Source: Bacteroides intestinalis (lineage in GTDB: Bacteria > Bacteroidota > Bacteroidia > Bacteroidales > Bacteroidaceae). Taken from it: DNA of 64,000 nucleotides. The stretch covers positions 372,001 through 436,000 of the forward strand of contig NZ_CABJDN010000006.1 of the NCBI RefSeq assembly GCF_902364365.1, read 5' to 3'. The notes beneath the pieces were generated by a model. The model worked only from the letters and a program-made list of their open reading frames with translations, was not told the DNA's origin and did not search any database. Position 1 is the stretch's first letter. The number at the start of each line of letters is the position of its first letter. Positions 43,076 to 50,951 of this stretch are shown piece after piece. The translations under genes were made by a program, and so were the position numbers.

Positions 43076-44367
43076 TGATAAAGCAATATTTTACTCAGGC
43101 TTGGGCACAGCTTCGGCAACAACCGCTGATAAGTGCTGTCAGCATAGCCGGTACGGCACTTGCCATTTTCCTCATTATGCTGGTGGTGATGATGCAGCAG
43201 GTGAAGGTGGCGCCTTTTGCTCCGGAGAGCAACCGTGACCGCTTTCTGCATGTCCACTTCATGAGTATTACGAATAAGAATTGGGGTGGTGGAAGCAGTA
43301 ACGGACCGATGAGTGTCAAGACAGCACGCGAGTGTTTTCAATCTTTAAAAATACCCGAAGCAGTGACTATCTACACTTGCATGGTTGTTTCCACACCTGT
43401 CAATTTGCCGGGACAACCGGCTGTGGGCATTGACTTGTTGCAGACGGATGATGTTTTCTGGCATGTATTTGATTATTCTTTCACTGCCGGAAAACCTTAT
43501 GATAAAGCAACGTTCGATGCCGGATTACCCGTAGCAGTGATTACGGAGAGCGTAGCGCGCCGACTGTTTCAAACTACAGATGCTGTGGGGCGTGAATTTC
43601 TGTTGAACCATGCACCCTATAAAGTAGAAGGCGTGGTGAAAGATGTTTCTACACTGGCCAATGTTGCTTACGGGCAAGTATGGGTACCTTATACTTCGAC
43701 GGAAATAACTAAGGACACTTGGAGTGATGCCCATATGGGTATGATGAGTTGCACTATGCTGGCCCGGAGTCGTGATGACTTTGATGCCATTCGTACAGAA
43801 GCGGAACGTCGCAGACAAGAGTACAATAGTATTATTGGTGAGGATGGCTATGAGTTGATATACCGTAATCGCCCTTATGACCAGGAGAAAAGTTCCATCG
43901 CTTTCAGTGCCAATCAGGAGCCTGACTTGGATCAGCATCGTCGCCAGCGTATGATTATTTTCATAATCCTGCTGATCGTGCCTGCTATAAACCTGAGTAG
44001 TATGACGCAGAGCCGACTCCGCCAACGTGTGGCAGAGATAGGTGTACGCCGTGCATTCGGTTCAACAAAGTTGGAATTGATGGGACAGATTATAGCTGAA
44101 AATCTGGTTGTGACACTGCTGGCCGGTGCTTTGGGATTGCTGTTGAGCGTAGCGTTTGCTTACTTGGGCAACACACTATTGTTTGCACAGGAATTCAGTC
44201 AGACATTGAGCCCTCCCACTGTGGATGCCAGCATATTACTGCATGCATCGACTTTTGGTTGGGCGTTGCTGTTCTGCTTTCTGCTGAACTTATTGAGTAG
44301 CGGTTTTCCGGCATGGCGTGCTTCGAGAGTGGGAATTGTAAATGCGTTGGGCGGTCGCCTGCACTAA
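43075..44367 (+). CDS. FtsX/MacB-type permease, pair 5 A-subunit
   Basis: The 430-residue A-type permease begins MIKQYFTQAWAQLRQQPLIS and has GTALAIFL in the first helix. Its core is AEIGVRRAFGSTKLELMGQI, then ENLVVTLLAGALGLLLSV; it ends GIVNALGGRLH. Translation is coupled to the DUF2807 gene (1-bp overlap). Its periplasmic part (PFAPESNRDRFLHV) shares the PE-x-NR-x-R motif of the other A subunits. Confidence 0.9.
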   Translation: MIKQYFTQAWAQLRQQPLISAVSIAGTALAIFLIMLVVMMQQVKVAPFAPESNRDRFLHVHFMSITNKNWGGGSSNGPMSVKTARECFQSLKIPEAVTIYTCMVVSTPVNLPGQPAVGIDLLQTDDVFWHVFDYSFTAGKPYDKATFDAGLPVAVITESVARRLFQTTDAVGREFLLNHAPYKVEGVVKDVSTLANVAYGQVWVPYTSTEITKDTWSDAHMGMMSCTMLARSRDDFDAIRTEAERRRQEYNSIIGEDGYELIYRNRPYDQEKSSIAFSANQEPDLDQHRRQRMIIFIILLIVPAINLSSMTQSRLRQRVAEIGVRRAFGSTKLELMGQIIAENLVVTLLAGALGLLLSVAFAYLGNTLLFAQEFSQTLSPPTVDASILLHASTFGWALLFCFLLNLLSSGFPAWRASRVGIVNALGGRLH

Positions 44368-44393
44368 TCACTAATCACTAAACATTAAAGAAA

Positions 44394-45632
44394 ATGACCA
44401 AGAAACTTCTTGTACAGATAAAGAACGAATGGCTCAGCAACCTCTGGCTGGCGTTAGAGCTGCTTGTGGTGAGCGTAGTGATGTGGTATGTGGTGGACTA
44501 CCTATACACCCGTGCGGCTACCTATCTGGAACCCCGCGGATTCAACATTGAACACTGTTACCTGATAGAGTTGGGCGAACTGACGCCAAAGAGTCCGGAT
44601 TACATTGTCGACCGGAAATCAGAAGATACTCACAATGATATTGCTGAACTGGTAGAAAGGTTGCGTCGCCGCCCAGAAGTGGAAGCTGTCAGCCTTTCAC
44701 AGAACTCCTATCCCTATAATGGAAGTAACAGTAGTGGAGAGGTGAAAATCGACACGTTGAACTCTCCCGGTTGGACTATCCGTCGCATGGTGACCCCCGA
44801 CTTTGTCCGTGTCTTCCGTTATCAGGGTGCACAAGGTGAGACGCCCGAACAAATGGCTGAAATGCTGGAGCGCGGTGAAATTCTTACTTCTAACAATCTT
44901 TATAATAAATATAATCGTAAGATGACTGAATTCATAGGTCAACGCTTTCAACTTTTTGGTGACACGACAAGAACCTATCGTTTGGGGGCTGCATTACAAG
45001 ATGTGCGTTATCATGACTATGACCAGGCGCGTTATTCGTACTGCTTCTTATGCAAACAGTCATTCTATTATGTAGGCCTGGAACTTTGTGTCCGTGTTCG
45101 TGAGGGGCAGGATCATGATTTCATTCAACGTTTGAAGGCAGACAGTGAATCCCAGTTTCGGATAGGTAATATTTTTATTTCAGAAATTCGTTCTTTCCAT
45201 GATATACGCCGTAACTTCCAGCAAGCATGGACCAATGATATCCGTAACTATGTAATGGGTATGGGATTCCTGCTTTTGAATATTTTCCTCGGATTGCTTG
45301 GCACATTCTGGTTCCGTACCCAGCAACGTCGTTCAGAGATTGCATTGCACAAAGCCCATGGGGCGACGGACCGTGCTATCTTCAGCCGATTGCTGAGTGA
45401 AGGTTTGCTGTTGCTGGCAGTTGTTACGCCTGTAGCATTGGTTATAGACTGGAATCTGGCACACATGGAATTGAATTCATGGAGAAACGGTACTACATTG
45501 GAGTGGGACAGATTATTGTTCTGTGCACTTATCAGTTTCGTGTTGATTGCTCTGATGATTGCCATCGGCATTGGTATTCCGGCACGTAAGGCGATGAAGG
45601 TACAACCGGCTGAGGCTTTACATGACGATTAA
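44394..45632 (+). CDS. FtsX/MacB-type permease, pair 5 B-subunit
   Basis: The 412-residue B-type permease has the signature QIKNEWLSNLWLALELLVVS and core GTFWFRTQQRRSEIALHKAH. It ends VQPAEALHDD. Its N-terminal half is closer to the pair 6 B-subunit than to the others (both start with QIKNEW and have VSISQNxYPYN-like stretches). That points to a recent duplication of pairs 5 and 6. Confidence 0.88.
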   Translation: MTKKLLVQIKNEWLSNLWLALELLVVSVVMWYVVDYLYTRAATYLEPRGFNIEHCYLIELGELTPKSPDYIVDRKSEDTHNDIAELVERLRRRPEVEAVSLSQNSYPYNGSNSSGEVKIDTLNSPGWTIRRMVTPDFVRVFRYQGAQGETPEQMAEMLERGEILTSNNLYNKYNRKMTEFIGQRFQLFGDTTRTYRLGAALQDVRYHDYDQARYSYCFLCKQSFYYVGLELCVRVREGQDHDFIQRLKADSESQFRIGNIFISEIRSFHDIRRNFQQAWTNDIRNYVMGMGFLLLNIFLGLLGTFWFRTQQRRSEIALHKAHGATDRAIFSRLLSEGLLLLAVVTPVALVIDWNLAHMELNSWRNGTTLEWDRLLFCALISFVLIALMIAIGIGIPARKAMKVQPAEALHDD

Positions 45633-45645
45633 ATGACTTTAAAAT

Positions 45646-46926
45646 ATGATACGACTTTATTTCCTTCAAGCCCTCTACCACTTGCGCGAGAACCCTATCA
45701 TTACTTGGGTGTCCGTGTTAGGTACGGCAATGGCCATCTGTATGATTATGGTGCTTGTCATTACTTTCCAGGTGCGTCTCGTAGATTGTGAGCCTGAAGT
45801 GAATCGTTCACGTACACTCTACGTACCTTATATGTCCGTTAAGCTGAAAGGGAAATCGGACAATGAATCGGCTAATGCTTCTATGTCAGTGCGTACTGGA
45901 CGTGAATGTTTCCGTGCGTTGACTACGCCCGAAGCCGTGACTTTAGTCAGTAGTGCTGGCAAAGTGCGTGCATCTGTGCCTGCCGGATCGAAAGCTACTG
46001 CTGATATGGTACAGACTGATGAAGCTTTCTGGAGCGTTTTTAGTTTCCGTTTTCTCAGTGGTGCAGGATTTACCCGTGCTGATTGTGATGCCGGATTACC
46101 GCGTGCCGTGCTGAGTGCTACGATTGCCCGCCAACTCTTTGGTACTACCGATGTTGTCGGGCATACGGTGCAATTAAACTATGTAGATTACACAGTTGCA
46201 GGTGTTGTGGCAGACGTGTCTATGCTTGCTACGTCCGCTTATGCACAGATATGGGTACCTTACACTGCAGCCGATGCGGAATCCCTCTCTTGGCGGGATG
46301 ACACGATGGGGCCTATGCATGCGGTTATCCTTGCCCACTCATCGGCGGACTTTGATGCGATCCGAAAGGAAACAGAACTCTTACGCCAAAAGTATAATGA
46401 CGGATTACGGGATGTAGAGATTTTCTATCGCGGGCAACCCGATACACAACTGGCTTATCTCTATCGTCGTTGGTACGCTGAACCTGATGTTCCCGGAGTT
46501 ATGTTACGTTATGGTATCGTTATCGCTATCTTATTATTGGTTCCGGCAGTGAACTTATCCGGCATGACTCTTTCACGTATGCGTCGCCGTATGGCGGAGA
46601 TAGGTGTGCGTAAGGCTTTCGGTGCTACTGGCGGTGAACTGATGCGGCAAGTTTTCTTTGAGAATTTAGTGCTGACGTTGCTGGCCGGTGTTGTCGGATT
46701 AGCATTGAGTTATGCAGCCACATTCCTACTGAATGATTTTCTTTTCAGTAATTCGACGAATGCCTACCTCAGTGGAGAGACAGCACTGACTCCCGGTATG
46801 TTATTATCACCGTGGGCTTTTATAGCAGCTTTCGCATTCTGCCTCCTGATGAATGTACTTTCTGCAGGTATTCCTGCATGGCGTGCGTCGCGGATGAATA
46901 TTACTGATGCAATAAACCAAAGATAG
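45646..46926 (+). CDS. FtsX/MacB-type permease, pair 6 A-subunit
   Basis: The 426-residue A-type permease begins MIRLYFLQALYHLRENPIIT and has GTAMAICM in the first helix. Its core is AEIGVRKAFGATGGELMRQV, then ENLVLTLLAGVVGLALSY; it ends NITDAINQR. It shares MSVRTGRECFRALTTPEAVT with pair 5 A (MSVKTARECFQSLKIPEAVT), again linking pairs 5 and 6. Only 2 bp separate it from its B partner. Confidence 0.9.
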   Translation: MIRLYFLQALYHLRENPIITWVSVLGTAMAICMIMVLVITFQVRLVDCEPEVNRSRTLYVPYMSVKLKGKSDNESANASMSVRTGRECFRALTTPEAVTLVSSAGKVRASVPAGSKATADMVQTDEAFWSVFSFRFLSGAGFTRADCDAGLPRAVLSATIARQLFGTTDVVGHTVQLNYVDYTVAGVVADVSMLATSAYAQIWVPYTAADAESLSWRDDTMGPMHAVILAHSSADFDAIRKETELLRQKYNDGLRDVEIFYRGQPDTQLAYLYRRWYAEPDVPGVMLRYGIVIAILLLVPAVNLSGMTLSRMRRRMAEIGVRKAFGATGGELMRQVFFENLVLTLLAGVVGLALSYAATFLLNDFLFSNSTNAYLSGETALTPGMLLSPWAFIAAFAFCLLMNVLSAGIPAWRASRMNITDAINQR

Positions 46927-46928
46927 CT

Positions 46929-48203
46929 ATGAAGAATCTACTTACACAAATTAAAAATGAATGGCGAAGTAACCTCTTTCTGCTCGTGGAGTTACTGCTG
47001 GTTTTTGCTGTACTTTGGTACATTGTAGACTGGGTTACTGTCACTGCGCGTGTTTATCGCGCTCCGATGGGCTTTGATACGGAACATTGCTATAACTTGT
47101 CTTTCAGTACCTTGACATCCAAGTCGGCGCTTTATAATCCGGAACTCACAGTTGAGGATAATATAGATGCTTTGCTTGAGGTAACCGAGCGTTTACGGCA
47201 TCGTCCGGGTGTGGAGGCTGTCTCCATTTCACAGAACTGTTACCCTTATAATGAGGGAAGTAACAGCGCTCAGTTTTATTTGCAGGATAGTATTCATGTG
47301 GGTGCTTATCTGGTTTGGTCTGATCCGGATTTCTATCGTGTTTTCCGTTATCAGGCAGTTGATGGAGGCTCTTCCGAGCAACTGGCTGCTGCTATTTCCG
47401 ACCAAACCATGATTATCACGTCCAATGTCACTGAGGATTATCCAGTACTTGATTTACCCGATGCACGTCCGCTATTGAATCGTGAAGTGGCTCTGACTTA
47501 TCCCGATCGTGGGTATCATCGTCGTATTGCTGCCATTGCCGTTCCTGTACGCCGTTCTCATTTTGAAACATCGCACGAATGGGGTGGGGCGTTTATCGGG
47601 CATAATCTGAATAGAGATGAGCTGATTAATGAGCTGGGTAACGTGCGCTATGTTCAGGTGAGTCTCCGTGTCTCTCCTAATGAGGACAACGACTTTGTAG
47701 ATGCACTTATGGCAGATGCCGACCGTTTATATAGGGTAGGTAATATCTTTCTGTTGGAGGCATCTTCTTTCAGCGATATTCGTCACATCAGCGAACTTGA
47801 AGATGTGAACGAAGTGAAGACACAGCTTTGCATCCTTTTCTTCCTGATGCTGAATATCTTCTTGGGAGTGATTGGTACGTTCTGGTTCCGTACGCAACAT
47901 CGTCGCCGTGAAGTGGCGTTACGTATGGCAATGGGATCCAGTCGTCGCGGTATCTTTCTGCGCTTGATGGGAGAAGGCATATTACTCTTGACGGTAGCTG
48001 CCATTCCTGCTTTGATTATTGCTTTTAATGTGGGTATTGCCGAGTTGGTGGATATCAGTAAAATGCAATTTACAGTCGACCGGTTCCTGATTGCAGCTAT
48101 ACTTACGTGGTTGCTTATGGCGTTGATGATTGTAGTCGGCATCTGGTATCCTGCTTATAAAGCCATGCAGTTACAACCTGCTGAGGCACTTCATGACGAA
48201 TAG
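46929..48203 (+). CDS. FtsX/MacB-type permease, pair 6 B-subunit
   Basis: The 424-residue B-type permease has the signature QIKNEWRSNLFLLVELLLVF and core GTFWFRTQHRRREVALRMAM. It ends LQPAEALHDE. The periplasmic domain is intact and the last three helices are clear. The next gene's start at 48232 leaves a 28-bp gap. Confidence 0.88.
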   Translation: MKNLLTQIKNEWRSNLFLLVELLLVFAVLWYIVDWVTVTARVYRAPMGFDTEHCYNLSFSTLTSKSALYNPELTVEDNIDALLEVTERLRHRPGVEAVSISQNCYPYNEGSNSAQFYLQDSIHVGAYLVWSDPDFYRVFRYQAVDGGSSEQLAAAISDQTMIITSNVTEDYPVLDLPDARPLLNREVALTYPDRGYHRRIAAIAVPVRRSHFETSHEWGGAFIGHNLNRDELINELGNVRYVQVSLRVSPNEDNDFVDALMADADRLYRVGNIFLLEASSFSDIRHISELEDVNEVKTQLCILFFLMLNIFLGVIGTFWFRTQHRRREVALRMAMGSSRRGIFLRLMGEGILLLTVAAIPALIIAFNVGIAELVDISKMQFTVDRFLIAAILTWLLMALMIVVGIWYPAYKAMQLQPAEALHDE

Positions 48204-48231
48204 TGTTGTTTTCTTAGAAAAAATATACCTA

Positions 48232-49470
48232 ATGATAATCAGACAATCATTTACACTTTTGCGACAAAATCCGTTTTTCAGCGTCGTTTCCATCATCGGT
48301 ACGGCGGTGAGTATTGCTTTTGCCATGGTAGTCTACATGGTTTATGACATTCAGACTGCCAATATTCGTCCCGAATCGCATCGTGATCGGATGGTTTATT
48401 CGTCTTATGGTTATAGCTATCGTAAGGCAGACCATAGTAATGCAAACACTGGCATGTCTTACCAGGCTGCCAGTCGTGTTTTCGAGGACCTACCCGGTGC
48501 GGAACTTGTTACTTATACCAGCTATGTTTTCATGGAGTATTGCGGTGCTTCACCCGAGAAAGGTAACCGTTATCAGAAGCGTCGTGTCGATCTGAACTTC
48601 TGGCGTCTTTATGACATTCGTTTCGTAGCCGGTCGTCCTTTCGATCAACAAGAATTTGATGCTTGTTCGGATGTTGTTGTCATTGCCGAGCGGTTGGCAC
48701 GCGAAGCTTTCGGTTCTGCTGAAGAAGCTATTGGCAAGAGCTATTTTGTCGGTTTCCGTCCCAAACGTGTAGTAGGGGTTACGGAAGATGTAAGTTCCCT
48801 TTTCACCTTCGCTTATGGCGAGGTGTGGGTGCCTTACTATACTAAAGACCCGGCTTGGGGGAGTGAAGGTTTGCGTGGTGGCTTTGAAGCGATGGTGTTG
48901 TGTAAACCTGATGTCAGTTTGGATGAAATGAAACAACAGATAGAAAGTTCATTGGATCGCTTGAATGCGTCACTTACTGAATATGAGTTGGCACTTCCCG
49001 ACCTGAGTACTTATGCTGAGCGCCAGTTCTTCCGTGATGATTTTCTTAACCCTATGGCTACTTGCATCTTTCTGGGACTTATTTTACTTATTGTGCCTGC
49101 AATCAATGTCAGTGGACTTATCTCTTCCCAGATGTCACGTCGTCTGTCGGAACTTGCGGTGCGCAAAGCTTATGGTGCCAGTCGTCTGACCTTGATGTCA
49201 CAGTTACTGATTGAGAACTTGCTGATGGCGTTTATCGGTGCATTACTGGGATTCCTGCTCTCATGCCTGTTGTTATGGTTGGGTAAAGATTGGATGTTGG
49301 CAGGCGGATATACCAGTGGAAACTTTGAGGTTAGCATTTGGCTTTTCCTACGGCCTGCTGTATTCCTGATGGTATTGGGCGTATGTCTGCTTTTCAATTT
49401 GCTATCCGTATTTATTCCGGCATGGAATGCCACTCGCCGTCCGATAGCAGAAGTTATCTGCGGAGAATGA
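48232..49470 (+). CDS. FtsX/MacB-type permease, pair 7 A-subunit
   Basis: The 412-residue A-type permease begins MIIRQSFTLLRQNPFFSVVS and has GTAVSIAF in the first helix. Its core is SELAVRKAYGASRLTLMSQL, then ENLLMAFIGALLGFLLSC; it ends PIAEVICGE, the most divergent A terminus. The start at 48232 was chosen over the in-frame ATG at 48193. It aligns with the other A subunits, and the longer form would overlap the previous gene with unrelated residues. Confidence 0.88.
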   Translation: MIIRQSFTLLRQNPFFSVVSIIGTAVSIAFAMVVYMVYDIQTANIRPESHRDRMVYSSYGYSYRKADHSNANTGMSYQAASRVFEDLPGAELVTYTSYVFMEYCGASPEKGNRYQKRRVDLNFWRLYDIRFVAGRPFDQQEFDACSDVVVIAERLAREAFGSAEEAIGKSYFVGFRPKRVVGVTEDVSSLFTFAYGEVWVPYYTKDPAWGSEGLRGGFEAMVLCKPDVSLDEMKQQIESSLDRLNASLTEYELALPDLSTYAERQFFRDDFLNPMATCIFLGLILLIVPAINVSGLISSQMSRRLSELAVRKAYGASRLTLMSQLLIENLLMAFIGALLGFLLSCLLLWLGKDWMLAGGYTSGNFEVSIWLFLRPAVFLMVLGVCLLFNLLSVFIPAWNATRRPIAEVICGE

Positions 49471-49497
49471 TTGTTTAAAAACTAAAGATAACCCATT

Positions 49498-50811
49498 ATG
49501 ATAAAGTCCATTCTGACCCAAATTTGGAACCAACGCCGCTTGAACGGTTGGATCTTCGCAGAACTGCTGATTGTTTTCGTGTTGTTATGGTATTGTCTTG
49601 ACATGCTCTATGCCTTTGCTTATGCAGAACGTCAGCCTAAAGGGTATGATCTGGAGCATGTATATAAAGTCCGTATTTCCACGAATCCCACTCAGTTGGT
49701 GCTTTGTTCTTCCGAAGATAGTTTGCAAAATTTCTGGTTCAAGCCTATGGAGGAAGTATTTCGTCGTATCAAACAAAATCCGGATGTAGAGAGTGCCAGT
49801 ATTTGGCTTGGTTCTGATGCTTATACTCGAAACACTGTATTCCAAGGATACACTACAGACAGTATAAGTGTGAAGGATGCTAATATTCGTTATGTATCTC
49901 CTGAATACTTTGATGTAATGCGGATTCCGATACAAGAAGGTACAGGAATGTTTTCTACAGATATGAATGCTTTTGAAAGTACCTCCGGTTCTTCGCTGTC
50001 ATTTGCTTCAGTCGAGTGGAATCCTGCTGTCACTCCATTGCCCGCTGTCATCACATTAGAGCTGGCTGACAGTCTTTTTCACGCTCATAACGGAGTATTA
50101 GGGAAGGAATTTTTCGACTACTATACAGGTAGCAGTCTCCGATACCGGGTGACTGCCGTATGCGACCATCAGAAAACAGATGATTATGCCCGCTATGAAT
50201 CTTTCATTCTGACCCCTCTTCCTGATTGGTTTTATAGCATGCAGGCTGTTCCTTTTATTTCCATTCGCGTGCGTCCCGAAGCTGATACGAATGATTTTGC
50301 GACCCGCTTCTTTCGTGATATGACGCCTCAGTTGCAGGTTGCTCCGTTCTATTTGTTTGAGGTTCGTAGCTATGATGAACAGAAAGCGGAGCGTGATGCA
50401 TCCGAGGGGATTACTCCGTATATCCGTAGTGCACGGCTTATCGCTATATTCTTTAGCTTCAATGTTTTTATCGGGTTGATGGGTACTTTCTGGTTCCGTA
50501 CTCGTCACCGCCGTAGTGAAATAGCTTTGCGTATGGCGATGGGAAGCAGTCGTTCCCGGATACGTTCCCGGTTGTTGGGAGAAGGGTTGCTGTTGTTGGT
50601 GCTGGCTGCTATTCCGGCTCTGATTATTTGCGGTAATCTGGTTATGGCGGAAGCTATAATGACAGAACAGGCTGATGCTACCGGACTTCGTTTTGTTGTA
50701 GTCTCATTATTCACTTTCTTTCTTATGACTTTGATGGTAATTGCCGGTATCTGCTTCCCTGCTGCACAGGCGATGCGAGTTAAACCGGCGGATGCCTTAC
50801 ACGACGAATAG
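49498..50811 (+). CDS. FtsX/MacB-type permease, pair 7 B-subunit
   Basis: The 437-residue B-type permease has the signature QIWNQRRLNGWIFAELLIVF and core GTFWFRTRHRRSEIALRMAM. It ends VKPADALHDE. It has a longer periplasmic domain than the other B subunits. It is the last gene of the run; a strong hairpin terminator follows 19 bp after the stop codon. Confidence 0.88.
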   Translation: MIKSILTQIWNQRRLNGWIFAELLIVFVLLWYCLDMLYAFAYAERQPKGYDLEHVYKVRISTNPTQLVLCSSEDSLQNFWFKPMEEVFRRIKQNPDVESASIWLGSDAYTRNTVFQGYTTDSISVKDANIRYVSPEYFDVMRIPIQEGTGMFSTDMNAFESTSGSSLSFASVEWNPAVTPLPAVITLELADSLFHAHNGVLGKEFFDYYTGSSLRYRVTAVCDHQKTDDYARYESFILTPLPDWFYSMQAVPFISIRVRPEADTNDFATRFFRDMTPQLQVAPFYLFEVRSYDEQKAERDASEGITPYIRSARLIAIFFSFNVFIGLMGTFWFRTRHRRSEIALRMAMGSSRSRIRSRLLGEGLLLLVLAAIPALIICGNLVMAEAIMTEQADATGLRFVVVSLFTFFLMTLMVIAGICFPAAQAMRVKPADALHDE

Positions 50812-50830
50812 TCAGGTTTTCTTCTATATG

Positions 50831-50869
50831 TGCACCTTTTCTTTTGCATAGGGTAAAAGAAAAGGTGCA
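50831..50869 (+). terminator. intrinsic terminator of the permease operon
   Basis: TGCACCTTTTCTTTT at 50831-50845 is perfectly complementary to AAAAGAAAAGGTGCA at 50855-50869 with a 9-nt loop. TTCTGTTCTGTTTTTC follows. It closes the permease unit and separates it from the kinase gene. Confidence 0.85.
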
Positions 50870-50896
50870 TTCTGTTCTGTTTTTCAATATAATCCG

Positions 50897-50904
50897 TATA
50901 TTTG
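50897..50904 (+). promoter_or_regulatory. -7 box (TATATTTG) for the PBP-type sensor kinase
   Basis: TATATTTG predicts transcription from near 50911, about 40 nt before the ATG at 50952. The kinase is therefore transcribed apart from the permeases and from a normal (not sigma-54-like) promoter. Confidence 0.5.
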
Positions 50905-50951
50905 CGAGGAAAAGTCATAGCACATTTATCCAAACAGAAGAAAATTCAGAT

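Noticed and set aside
50844..50951. Upstream extension of the sensor kinase to a start at 50844
   Set aside because: This start codon lies inside the terminator hairpin at 50831-50869 and before the -7 box at 50897; the signal peptide begins at 50952.
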